A stretch of 64,000 nt of DNA, from NCBI RefSeq assembly GCF_001045455.1, contig NZ_LFNE01000002.1, forward strand, positions 186,001 to 250,000. Direction: 5' to 3'. The DNA is from Chryseobacterium sp. FH2 (GTDB taxonomy: Bacteria > Bacteroidota > Bacteroidia > Flavobacteriales > Weeksellaceae). Below, one piece after another: positions 26,916-35,339 of this stretch (within the stretch, counting starts at the first letter, position 1; the number at the start of each line of letters is the position of its first letter). The position numbers and the translations under genes were made by a program. The notes beneath the pieces are model-generated. The model had not been told where the DNA came from. It was given only the letters and a program-made list of their open reading frames with translations, and did no database searches.

Positions 26916-26983
26916 ATTTCTTTCAGATTTAATTGAACAATAACAAAATGTTATTGAAGTTTAACCTTAATTAAGAAAGAAAT
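26916..26983 (+). promoter_or_regulatory. candidate attenuator in the ABC-F leader
   Basis: ATTTCTTTC (26916-26924) is exactly complementary to GAAAGAAAT (26975-26983), which ends one base before the ABC-F ATG. TTAATT (26929-26934) pairs with AATTAA (26969-26974), extending the stem and sequestering the purine-rich start region. Inside, CAATAAC/GTTATTG (26938-26956) form a second hairpin over the ATG of an eight-codon open frame. This is the layout of translational attenuators known ahead of ribosome-protection ABC-F genes in other phyla. Function here is inferred. Confidence 0.5.
26948..26974 (+). CDS. possible leader peptide MLLKFNLN
   Basis: An ATG followed by seven codons and TAA, inside the stem-loop that covers the ABC-F start. 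Its ATG overlaps the loop of the inner hairpin. Ribosome stalling on it could free the downstream start. It is short enough to be chance, so this rests on the surrounding structure. Confidence 0.3.
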   Translation: MLLKFNLN

Positions 26984-26984
26984 C

Positions 26985-28574
26985 ATGCTTTTTCTACAAA
27001 ATATATCTTTTGGGTTTCCTGCAGGAAATCTGCTTTTTAATTCTATTAATTTAACAGTACAAACTCATACAAAATCTGCTTTGGTCGGAAGTAACGGCAT
27101 GGGAAAATCGACCTTGCTGAAAATTATTGCCAACGAAACTGAACCTTTAGGTGGAAGTGTCAATGTTCAGGGAGATATTTTTTACGTTCCGCAGATGTTT
27201 GGAAATTTTAACCATTTGACGGTTGCGGAATGTTTGAAAATCAATGAAAAATTAGAGGCGCTTCAAAAAATTACGAGTGGGGAAGTGGATGAAATCTATT
27301 TTGAAACTTTGAATGACGATTGGGACATTGAAGAACGTTGTCAAAGTGCTTTACAATATTGGAAGCTTGAAAATTTAGACTTAAACGAAAAACTTGAAAA
27401 CCTGAGTGGCGGACAGAAAACAAAGGCTTTTCTTGCCGGAATTCAAATCAATCAGCCTGAAATTATTTTATTGGACGAACCGACGAATCATCTCGATTTG
27501 GAAGGAAGAAATCTATTGTATGATTTTATTGAGAAAACGAATTCTACGGTTGTGATCGTTAGTCATGATCGTACTTTGCTGAATTTGGTTGATACTATTT
27601 TTGAACTGAGCAATCAGGGAATTTCAACGTATGGCGGAAATTATGATTTTTATGCCGAACAAAAAGAAATTGAAAATGAGGCGTTGCAAAACGATATTCA
27701 TTCCAAAGAACGGGCGCTAAAAAAGGCGAAAGAAAAGGAAAGAGAAACATTGGAACGAAAGCAAAAACTCGATGCGCGTGGAAAAGGAAAACAGGAAAAA
27801 TCGGGTGTAGCGAGAATTATGATGAATACGCTGCGGAATAACGCGGAGAAAAATTCATCGAAATTGAAATCTGTTCATGCCGAAAAAATCAATGATATTT
27901 CCGGTGATTTACGGGATTTGCGTTCGTCAGTGAGAAATTCGGATCAGATGAAAGTGAATTTTAATGATTCGAATCTGCATTCGGGGAAAATTCTGATTTC
28001 GGCGGAGGGAATTAATTTTAAATATAATGAAGAAAATCTTTGGAAAGAAAACCTTAATCTTGAAATTCGAAGTGGTGACAGGATTTCGATTAAAGGTTCG
28101 AACGGTTCAGGAAAAACAACTTTGATTAAGCTTTTGTTAGGAGATTTACAACCTTGTGTGGGAACAATTTCTAAGTCGGATTTTCAGACGATTTACATTG
28201 ATCAGGAATATTCTTTAATTAATAAAAAGGCAATGGTCTATGATTTCGCCCAACAATTCAATGACAATGCACTGCAGGAATCAGAAGTAAAAACCTTATT
28301 GTCAAGATTTTTATTTGGAAAGGAAACCTGGGACAAAAAATGTGATGTCCTGAGTGGCGGAGAAAGGCTGCGACTTCTTCTGTGCGGACTTTCCATCAGC
28401 AATAAAGCTCCCGATATGATGATTCTCGATGAACCGACAAATAATTTAGACCTTCAAAATGTTGAAATTCTGACGAATTCTATTAGAGATTATCAGGGAA
28501 CTTTGGTGGTGATTTCGCATGATGAGGTGTTTTTGGAGGAAATGGGGGTGAGTGATGAAATTGTTCTGGAGTAG
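26985..28574 (+). CDS. ABC-F family ATPase
   Basis: 529 residues with two ABC domains and no membrane part. First Walker A VGSNGMGKSTL near 36 and signature NLSGGQKTKAF near 143; second Walker A KGSNGSGKTTL near 372 and signature VLSGGERLRLL near 454. Both Walker B motifs (ILLDEPTNHLDL and MILDEPTNNLDL) are intact. A lysine/glutamate-rich linker (about 230-320) separates them, as in EttA/Uup/antibiotic-resistance ABC-F proteins that bind the ribosomal E site. An attenuator-like leader suggests inducible expression and a possible ribosome-protection role, but specificity cannot be read. Confidence 0.88.
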   Translation: MLFLQNISFGFPAGNLLFNSINLTVQTHTKSALVGSNGMGKSTLLKIIANETEPLGGSVNVQGDIFYVPQMFGNFNHLTVAECLKINEKLEALQKITSGEVDEIYFETLNDDWDIEERCQSALQYWKLENLDLNEKLENLSGGQKTKAFLAGIQINQPEIILLDEPTNHLDLEGRNLLYDFIEKTNSTVVIVSHDRTLLNLVDTIFELSNQGISTYGGNYDFYAEQKEIENEALQNDIHSKERALKKAKEKERETLERKQKLDARGKGKQEKSGVARIMMNTLRNNAEKNSSKLKSVHAEKINDISGDLRDLRSSVRNSDQMKVNFNDSNLHSGKILISAEGINFKYNEENLWKENLNLEIRSGDRISIKGSNGSGKTTLIKLLLGDLQPCVGTISKSDFQTIYIDQEYSLINKKAMVYDFAQQFNDNALQESEVKTLLSRFLFGKETWDKKCDVLSGGERLRLLLCGLSISNKAPDMMILDEPTNNLDLQNVEILTNSIRDYQGTLVVISHDEVFLEEMGVSDEIVLE

Positions 28575-28734
28575 AGATATTCTTTATCCAATCTAGGTGA
28601 GATTCTTCATGTTCAAACATTCGTACAGCTGTTCTTATGACTTCACTTGCAGAAAAGAATATTTACCCGATTTAATTTGTTGATTAATAAAATTATCAAA
28701 ATAATTGCCTAATAATAAATGTGTTTTTTGCCAT
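28575..28734 (-). pseudogene. ParD-like antitoxin relic, frameshifted
   Basis: From the ATG at 28734 the minus strand reads MAKNT. After a shift it continues as LLGNYFDNFINQQIKSGKYS and after a second shift as SASEVIRTAVRMFEHEE. Together these match the ribbon-helix-helix ParD antitoxin pattern end to end. At least two frameshifts break it, and no ParE toxin follows, because the end abuts the convergent ABC-F gene. A leftover of a type II toxin-antitoxin locus. Confidence 0.7.
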
Positions 28735-28800
28735 CACTTCAATTTTAACAAAAGATACCGATTCTTGATATTTAATGTAATTGATGATTGAATTTTTAAG

Positions 28801-28905
28801 TTAAAATTTTTTCCCAAAAATTCTATTTTTGGGAAGAGGAAATATATAATCACCTTCATATAGATAAAAGACCGGTAAGAAATGATGTTTTTGAGATTGA
28901 CTCAT
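28801..28905 (-). pseudogene. N-terminal fragment of a DUF4238-like gene
   Basis: A 34-residue frame begins MSQSQKHHFLPVFYL, resembling the conserved start of DUF4238 proteins (a KxHHYIPxFYL pattern), and ends after 19 unrelated residues. A TATATTTG promoter lies 15 bases upstream. The downstream part is missing. The longer 71-residue open frame adds a hydrophobic extension across the promoter and is not believed. Confidence 0.45.
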
Positions 28906-28919
28906 CTTTGTAAATAAAT

Positions 28920-28927
28920 CAAATATA
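28920..28927 (-). promoter_or_regulatory. promoter -7 element of the DUF4238-like fragment
   Basis: TATATTTG on the minus strand, 15 bases before the fragment's ATG. Confidence 0.45.
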
Positions 28928-29008
28928 ACGATGATAAAGTAATAAGATACTATTATAAGTATATAAGTATGATTTCCATCCTGCTTAAAAATAAAAACCA
29001 CCACAAAT

Positions 29009-29039
29009 TTGCTCACCCAATTTTTTAAAAGTAATTTTG
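29009..29039 (+). promoter_or_regulatory. promoter of purA
   Basis: TTG at 29009-29011 and TAATTTTG at 29032-29039, spaced 20 bases, then CATGAATC and the purA start 25 bases on. Confidence 0.7.
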
Positions 29040-29064
29040 CATGAATCTAAAATAAAAGTAAAAT

Positions 29065-30351
29065 ATGTCAACTTACGTAGTTGTAGGTCTTCAGTATGGA
29101 GATGAAGGTAAAGGAAAAATCACGGATGTTTTATCGGCAAAATCAGATTACGTTGTACGTTTCCAAGGCGGGGACAACGCAGGTCACACGGTTTATGTAG
29201 GGGATGAAAAATTCGTTTTGCACCTTCTTCCATCGGGAGTTCTTCAGTGCAAAGGGAAGTGTATCATTGCGAATGGGGTAGTGGTAAACCCTAAATCTTT
29301 CATCAAGGAAGTAAACCAAATTGAAAGCAAAGGAATGAGGACTGACCACATTTTTATCAGCAGAAGAGCGCATGTTATCATGCCTTATCACATTCTTTTG
29401 GACACTTATCGTGAAGAAGAACACGGAGGAACTCAAATCGGAACGACTAAAAAAGGTATTGGTCCTTGCTATGAAGATAAAATTGCAAGAGTAGGTATCA
29501 GAATGATTGATCTTCTGAATCCTGAAATTTTAAGAGATAAAATCGAGAAAAACCTAAAAATTAAGAATTCTCTTTTTGAAAAATATTTCGGAAAACCAAC
29601 ATTGGACGTAGAAGAAATTTACAACGAATTTTTAGAGATTGGAAAACAGCTTCAGTACAGAATCGTTGATACAGAATTAGAATTAAACGAGGCTATCCAG
29701 GAAGGTAAAAACGTTTTATTCGAAGGAGCTCAGGCGTTGATGTTGGATATTGATTTTGGTACGTATCCATACGTAACTTCATCTTCTCCATCTACAGGAG
29801 GTGTTTGTACAGGAGCAGGGGTGCCGCCAACTTCGCTTCAAAATCTTATTGGTGTTGCGAAAGCATACTGTACAAGAGTAGGAAACGGACCTTTCCCTTC
29901 TGAACTGGATAACGAATTGGGTGAAAAAATCAGACAAATCGGTGGTGAATTTGGAGCTACCACAGGAAGACCGAGAAGAACAGGATGGTTAGATCTTGTT
30001 TCTTTGAAACATGCTTGTATGATTAACGGTATCAATAACTTGGTAATTACCAAATTAGACGTTCTTACAGGAATTGAAAACCTTAAAATCGTAACACATT
30101 ATAAAACTGAAGACGGAAAAATCATCGATTATTTCACATCATCAACAGAAAAATTATACAATTACGAACCTATTTATCAGGATTTACCGGGTTGGAAAGA
30201 AGATATCACAAAAGCCAGAAGTTATGATGAACTTCCTGATAACGCTCAGAAATATATCGAATTTATCGAGAAGTATTTAGGAATTAACGTTTACTTGGTT
30301 TCCGTAGGCCCTGAAAGAAGCCAAAACATTATCAGAAAAGAATTATTCTAA
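29065..30351 (+). CDS. purA: adenylosuccinate synthase
   Basis: 428 residues, the normal length. The N-terminal GLQYGDEGKGKITDVL, FQGGDNAGHTV near 34, GTTKKGIGPCYEDK near 124 and TTGRPRRTGWLD near 297 are all family signatures. It joins IMP and aspartate using GTP, the first step from IMP to AMP. It has its own promoter and terminator. Hpt and Adk, a few kilobases away, belong to the same purine branch but are on the opposite strand. Confidence 0.96.
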   Translation: MSTYVVVGLQYGDEGKGKITDVLSAKSDYVVRFQGGDNAGHTVYVGDEKFVLHLLPSGVLQCKGKCIIANGVVVNPKSFIKEVNQIESKGMRTDHIFISRRAHVIMPYHILLDTYREEEHGGTQIGTTKKGIGPCYEDKIARVGIRMIDLLNPEILRDKIEKNLKIKNSLFEKYFGKPTLDVEEIYNEFLEIGKQLQYRIVDTELELNEAIQEGKNVLFEGAQALMLDIDFGTYPYVTSSSPSTGGVCTGAGVPPTSLQNLIGVAKAYCTRVGNGPFPSELDNELGEKIRQIGGEFGATTGRPRRTGWLDLVSLKHACMINGINNLVITKLDVLTGIENLKIVTHYKTEDGKIIDYFTSSTEKLYNYEPIYQDLPGWKEDITKARSYDELPDNAQKYIEFIEKYLGINVYLVSVGPERSQNIIRKELF

Positions 30352-30360
30352 ATATAATTT

Positions 30361-30396
30361 AAAAGAGACTGTCAAATTGATAGTCTCTTTTTTATA
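30361..30396 (+). terminator. intrinsic terminator after purA
   Basis: AAAAGAGACT (30361-30370) pairs with AGTCTCTTTT (30382-30391), then further Ts. Confidence 0.8.
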
Positions 30397-30465
30397 ATAA
30401 CTTAGGATAATATATGTTGACGTAAAGAAAATTTTGAGAAAATAATACGTTAAAATAATTGTTGA

Positions 30466-31296
30466 TTAGTTTCTTGAGTATTTTGCATACGCTTTTGCGA
30501 GCTTCTCATCGTATTTATTGAGTCTGTAACTTTCTCCATTATATCCTTTGGCGAAAGCTGCCCAGTTTTTAGTTCTCAAATGAGTTAAAAGACCATTTTT
30601 CTCAAGAAATTTTCCAAAAGCTTTTAAATGCTCACCTTCATTAATCTCCATTTTTGAAACGAAATCTGTAATGTCAGCATAACCAAGCCCTTTTGCATGA
30701 AATCCCATAATCTGGAAACTTCCCCAGGAAGCAGAAGACAGCGCTGCATCTTTAAATTTGGGGTCAGTGCCTAAAGTCATGGCTTTATTCAATCTGTCAT
30801 ATTCTTTTACACCGCCTTGATAATAAATTTTTGTCCATTTTGGATAAAGAATGTCTTTGTGGCTGGAATTATAATAAATATTAGGATTGATTCCTCTTTC
30901 CTGTAATTCACTCCAGAAGATGTGTCCCTCAAACAAAATTTTAGGTTTATTATTAATTAAAAAACCTTTTCCGCTGCTTTCAATTTCATTCACTGCTTTT
31001 ACCGAAGCAAGTTCCAATTTGTATTGATTAGCAAAATTTACCAAATCACTTTCTTTTAAAAATTTGTCAGATGAATTTACGGGAATTGTATTTTTTTGAA
31101 GCAAAACAGTCCATGTTTTTATTCCGACAATTCCGTCAACGACTAAAGAGTTTTTTCTTTGGAAATCTTTTACAGCTGCATCCACTTTCAGATTAAACGA
31201 ATCTGAAATGTTGATGTTGTATCCTAATTTGTAAAGTATCTCACAAAGCGTGAGAACTTCCGGTGCTTTTGTATAATATTTTAAAAGCTTCATCAC
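30466..31296 (-). CDS. N-acetylmuramidase (DUF3380) with peptidoglycan-binding domain
   Basis: 276 residues, no signal peptide. A PG_binding_1-like domain (about 10-70; VKDFQRKNSLVVDGIVGIKTW) precedes a DUF3380/muramidase domain (about 85-270). The family motifs AVNEIESSGKGF, KILFEGHIFW, SWGSFQIMGF and WAAFAKGYNG are all visible; Glu in EIESSG is the likely acid. This is the phage-endolysin type. Being leaderless, it needs lysis or a dedicated secretion route. It is the third gene of a minus-strand islet with two large unknown proteins. Confidence 0.85.
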   Translation of the reverse strand: MMKLLKYYTKAPEVLTLCEILYKLGYNINISDSFNLKVDAAVKDFQRKNSLVVDGIVGIKTWTVLLQKNTIPVNSSDKFLKESDLVNFANQYKLELASVKAVNEIESSGKGFLINNKPKILFEGHIFWSELQERGINPNIYYNSSHKDILYPKWTKIYYQGGVKEYDRLNKAMTLGTDPKFKDAALSSASWGSFQIMGFHAKGLGYADITDFVSKMEINEGEHLKAFGKFLEKNGLLTHLRTKNWAAFAKGYNGESYRLNKYDEKLAKAYAKYSRN

Positions 31297-31383
31297 TGTT
31301 AATTTTTTAGTTATAAATTTTTAATTCGCTTCCCGAAAGTTTCCAGATCTTGAATTTTGATTCTTTTGTTTAAAATCAAAGAA

Positions 31384-33216
31384 TTAGTAAATAGGTATTT
31401 TCGGCATCCTCTCACAAATCATTCCGATCAAAAAAAATGACTTAAATTTCACTTCCTCTCTTTGAAGTCTGTACTCCAGATTCAGAGGGGTTGTATTTGC
31501 TACGCTGAAATTTTGGTTTAAAACGGCATAATCATCAATTCTTAATTCTATGCTGTATTCCCCGATAGGAATAACCTGGCTGATAATTCCGATTTCATTG
31601 GTTTCTATTTCAAAAATTCTGCTGTTGTTCGTTCCTTTGATGGAAATCGAGCATTTATAAACCGGGTCATTATTTATTTTGTCAAAAACTTTAAATTGCA
31701 CATTTGCTCCTGTTGGCTGAACCGGATAGGTGATAGGGATAAAGATTCCCGGGATTTTTATTGGAGCGACTGGATTGGGCTGAACCGGTTTTATGGGTTG
31801 AGGCTGAGGTGTGATAATGGTAGTAACAGGTCGTAAATTTCGAGCACTGTTTAAGACGTTCATATTTATTGTATTGTTGAAAGCAACATTCGGGGTTGCT
31901 TTTAAAGATTCGGCTTCGGGTTGTACAGCTGATTTTTCGATGAAATCATTTTGTACGGAACTTTTTGTATTCTCGGCAATAGCTGTTTTTCGGGTTAAGG
32001 TATTTAATTGATCAGATTTTATGGTTCTCACGTTCGTGACTGCTTTCAGGAATTTCTGATTGTTATTTTTATTTACAAAAAGCTGTTGTTTCATGATTAG
32101 CGGACCGAAATATATCAGTTGATTAGGATTGTTTACCGTATCGTTGGTGATGGAAGAATTTAAAACTATTTTTAAATTTTTAATTAAAATCATGGTTTTA
32201 GGAAATGCAGGCAACTTAAAATCGTTTGAAATCGTTTGTCCGTCAGATATTTTTTTAGTTTCATTCCATTCAAACCAATCAGACATCATGAAGTTCTTAT
32301 TAAACCAGTTTCTTTTTAAATGTACAAATGAATAGTCGAGTTCTACGGCTTCAATAATGCTCTCATCGTAATCAATGGAAAGAATCTCTGCGGGTAAATT
32401 TTCATTCGCGGTTTTGGCTTCCTGAAATAATTTGTCGAGTTCAGTTTTTTCAATTCTCATGCTGTTCCACCCGGATTCATTTTCCATAAAATCGTATGGA
32501 ATGAAATTAATATCATGAATGGAAGAATTGTTAATTACATCTGTTTTTTCAGCAGCATCAAAGATATTTTTTGCATTTTGAGCCATCGCGAGATATAAAT
32601 CTGCGTCTGAAGTTTTATTGATCCTTCCAAGTTCTTTTTCGATCAAATCTTTACTTCCTTTTATTTTCCATTCAGAAAATGCCAATTCTTTTAGATTATT
32701 AAGGCTTACCAGTTTGTCGTTCCAATTATTTTTTTCTTCGTCATTGTCTAATCCGTCAAATAATTCAAGATGAGAGGCGATATTATTTATCGTTTCTTCA
32801 TAAGCTGTTCTGTATTTTTTATAATTTTTAAATTCTTTGGTTTCTGCATTTTTTGAATCATAAAGAATTGTACTTTGGTTGTTGACTACTTTATCTAAAT
32901 TTTCCTCAAGGTTTTTTAAATTATTCTTATCTAAAATATCCCGGTAAATATCAAATAACGAATTATTGGGGTTCAAATCCCAGAAGTTTGGAGAAATCGG
33001 CACAGAGTTGAGCTCATAAGCCACATTTTGCTTTTTGATGATAGAAAGCGCTTTTTTCTGATCATCATTTAATAGGCTTTGAGGTTTTAAAAGCTCAAGT
33101 TCTTCGTTTTCATAGACTCTCAGGGACGGACAAATCATTGGTAAATCATTTTCCATCGAGCTTTGAGACATATAAGTGTCTTTCAGCTTTTGGTAAACGG
33201 CAATAAAGTATTTCAT
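31384..33216 (-). CDS. unknown 610-residue protein with C-terminal carboxypeptidase-regulatory-like domain
   Basis: No signal peptide or membrane segment. Residues about 1-270 are helical and acidic. Residues about 295-360 (LKRNWFNKNFMMSDWFEWNE...ISDGQTISNDFKLPAFP) resemble a block in the neighbouring protein. A proline-rich linker (about 465-500) leads to a beta-sandwich-like domain (about 505-595) that looks like CarboxypepD_reg. I do not recognise a family. Linked with a muramidase downstream (87 bases) and a related large protein upstream (80 bases). Confidence 0.6.
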   Translation of the reverse strand: MKYFIAVYQKLKDTYMSQSSMENDLPMICPSLRVYENEELELLKPQSLLNDDQKKALSIIKKQNVAYELNSVPISPNFWDLNPNNSLFDIYRDILDKNNLKNLEENLDKVVNNQSTILYDSKNAETKEFKNYKKYRTAYEETINNIASHLELFDGLDNDEEKNNWNDKLVSLNNLKELAFSEWKIKGSKDLIEKELGRINKTSDADLYLAMAQNAKNIFDAAEKTDVINNSSIHDINFIPYDFMENESGWNSMRIEKTELDKLFQEAKTANENLPAEILSIDYDESIIEAVELDYSFVHLKRNWFNKNFMMSDWFEWNETKKISDGQTISNDFKLPAFPKTMILIKNLKIVLNSSITNDTVNNPNQLIYFGPLIMKQQLFVNKNNNQKFLKAVTNVRTIKSDQLNTLTRKTAIAENTKSSVQNDFIEKSAVQPEAESLKATPNVAFNNTINMNVLNSARNLRPVTTIITPQPQPIKPVQPNPVAPIKIPGIFIPITYPVQPTGANVQFKVFDKINNDPVYKCSISIKGTNNSRIFEIETNEIGIISQVIPIGEYSIELRIDDYAVLNQNFSVANTTPLNLEYRLQREEVKFKSFFLIGMICERMPKIPIY

Positions 33217-33296
33217 GGCTATTAGTTTTGATTATTAGTTTGGGAAATAACCGACAGAAAAAGAAATTCTGCCGGTTATTCTTTATGAGAAGGATA

Positions 33297-34907
33297 TTAT
33301 GATTTCCCGTCAGTCCATTTTTTGATTTCAGGATTTGGGTTTGGAGATTGTGGAACGACGTGGCATTTGTAACCTATGATATAAATTCCGTCAGAAGTTA
33401 ATTTTTTACCGTTCCATTTTGCGTTTGATTTTACATCCTGATTATCATAGCTGTATGTTCCTCCAAATACAAATGGCCCTATTCCTACCGCAGCTCCTGA
33501 GCTTACAGAATTTTTAACATCAGTAAATGCGGTGCTGTTGTTTGAGAAATCCAGGTTTACGTCTTTTGCAATGATTAATTCTGTAATAATTGATGGCATC
33601 AGACCTTTACCTTTTCCGTCGCTGATGATATCTCCGTTTAATGTTTGAGGAGATTGCTCGTGAAGTTTCCAGTATTTGGATTCAATAAATTGTTGATTAA
33701 ACCAGCCTCTTTCCACTCTTACTTTTCCTAATTTGAAAGAGATTTTCATATTAGTATAGTCGGTGTTGATTTTAGTTTTTTCATGTTTTCCACCACCTTT
33801 TGCCCCTATTGAGAAAATTCCAAGGCTGAATCCTGCTGCAGCGCCCCAGTTGTGGACTGTTTTAGAATAATCATAATTTGATTCTCCTTCCACGATGGTT
33901 ACAGTCGGCCATCCTTTAGATTCTTTTAAGGCATTGGCAGCCACTGGGATAGAAGGTGAGTAGTTTGTATAATCTAAAACTCTCGTTCTCTGGCTGTTTC
34001 TGAATTCAGATTCCATTCTCTTTTTGATGACTAGCATATTTTTCTGCTCCACTTCACTTAAATAGTTCTGGATATTTTCAACGGCTTCTTTGTAACCTAA
34101 GGATTGCCATGCTTTTAAAGCTGCATCTTCACGTTTTTTCATGTTTTTTCCGTCGATGGAAAGTTTAGCCATAGCTTCAGCATCTCCGTTGTCAGCGGAG
34201 GTTCTGATTTCGTTGTTTGCATCTACAATATCGTAGTATTTCATCTGGTATTCAATGTATTTTGCGTAAGTAGGTGACACGAAAGTATGGAAAATTTCAG
34301 GTTTGTTCATATCATCAATCGGTGCGCTTTCGTCAAAATCGGAATTTTTTACTTTTTTGATTTTGAATAATTTATCTCTTAAAGTATTCAGTTTCTTTTC
34401 TACCTTTTCGTCAAATTGTGTATCAACTACGACAGACCATTGTAAAAGATCTTCGTAAACTTTAGAAACTCTCTTTTGAGAATCATTCATAATACTCATG
34501 ATAGACATTTCTCGTCCATTTCCTGTCTTTGTAAGAGGTGGCATTTGAGAAGGAATTACGTCTACCATTGCTGCAAACTGTTCCATTTGAAGGTATTTTC
34601 TGAATTTGCTGTTTGATAAAGCATTTTGATAAGCTTCCATGTCGATTTTCGGATTTCCGTTGGCATCAAGAATTGGTTTTCCTGTTCCGTCTAATAATGG
34701 CTTTGGAGAAGGTGCGTCTCCGAAAAGTCCGTTTAATGCATAATCAAAAGTGTCCTCGGAAAGTGTAACGCCTACCGGATCGAATGCAATGAAGTCATTT
34801 GGTCCTAAAGAATCAGGGTTTCCTCCGTTGGTTACAGTGTCATAAACTTGTTTTAAAAGCATGCTCATCAGTGAATTTGATTTTGCTTCTTGAGTTAAAG
34901 TTGGCAT
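33297..34907 (-). CDS. unknown 536-residue protein, related to its downstream neighbour
   Basis: No signal peptide. The N-terminal 300 residues are helical (MLLKQVYDTVTNGG, LQMEQFAAMVDVIPSQMPP). Residues about 350-375 form a glycine-rich stretch (AAAGFSLGIFSIGAKGGG). Next comes VRVERGWFNQQFIESKYWKL with ISDG and LMPSIITELIIAKDVNL, the block shared with the 610-residue neighbour. A second glycine-rich stretch (VSSGAAVGIGPFVFGG) and a C-terminal PQSPNPNPEIKKW follow. The paired glycine-rich beta stretches could insert in a membrane, but this is speculation. A one-mismatch promoter (GATATTTG, 34976-34983, minus) lies upstream. Confidence 0.6.
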   Translation of the reverse strand: MPTLTQEAKSNSLMSMLLKQVYDTVTNGGNPDSLGPNDFIAFDPVGVTLSEDTFDYALNGLFGDAPSPKPLLDGTGKPILDANGNPKIDMEAYQNALSNSKFRKYLQMEQFAAMVDVIPSQMPPLTKTGNGREMSIMSIMNDSQKRVSKVYEDLLQWSVVVDTQFDEKVEKKLNTLRDKLFKIKKVKNSDFDESAPIDDMNKPEIFHTFVSPTYAKYIEYQMKYYDIVDANNEIRTSADNGDAEAMAKLSIDGKNMKKREDAALKAWQSLGYKEAVENIQNYLSEVEQKNMLVIKKRMESEFRNSQRTRVLDYTNYSPSIPVAANALKESKGWPTVTIVEGESNYDYSKTVHNWGAAAGFSLGIFSIGAKGGGKHEKTKINTDYTNMKISFKLGKVRVERGWFNQQFIESKYWKLHEQSPQTLNGDIISDGKGKGLMPSIITELIIAKDVNLDFSNNSTAFTDVKNSVSSGAAVGIGPFVFGGTYSYDNQDVKSNAKWNGKKLTSDGIYIIGYKCHVVPQSPNPNPEIKKWTDGKS

Positions 34908-35147
34908 AATTATAAGTTTTAAATTTTTTCTTGCTTACTCTTTTCGGTTTTCAGCATCCCCGATTTTCTATGATACAAATATCTGGCAGGTTTAGAAATT
35001 AATTCTCAGTAATTTTCCGATTTTATAATGGGGTTTTTACTGTTTTTACGTTTTATGTTGTATTTTATTAATTAATAAGAAGGTTATTGTAGTAAATCAT
35101 GAATAATTAAATGTTGCCAAACCCCTGATATTACCCCAAAAGACCTA

Positions 35148-35280
35148 TGAATTTATAAATCGAGGTATTTTTTTTTTAATATGACCGTTTTTAGCTGCTG
35201 TTGGATTTATAAATTCAGGAATGTACTTGCTAATAATTGAGGTTTTATCGTTTTTTTGGCAATAATTTTGAATTTATAAA
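35148..35280. repeat. three copies of a TTTATAAA-centred palindrome upstream of tonB
   Basis: TGAATTTATAAATC (35148-35161), its exact inverted copy GATTTATAAATTCA (35204-35217) and TGAATTTATAAA (35269-35280) share the self-complementary core ATTTATAAAT. The third overlaps the tonB promoter. The rest of the 430-base gap 34908-35339 is AT-rich, without a gene. Confidence 0.5.
35263..35270 (+). promoter_or_regulatory. promoter -7 element of the tonB-like gene
   Basis: TAATTTTG about 70 bases before the start, overlapped by the third palindrome copy. Confidence 0.5.
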
Positions 35281-35339
35281 AGCAGTTATCAATAAAATGA
35301 TGAAAATTGATAATTGTAACAATTTAAATATGTATAGTG

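Noticed and set aside
28906..29016. Hydrophobic extension of the DUF4238-like fragment on the minus strand
   Set aside because: It covers a promoter and has no family resemblance; probably non-coding.
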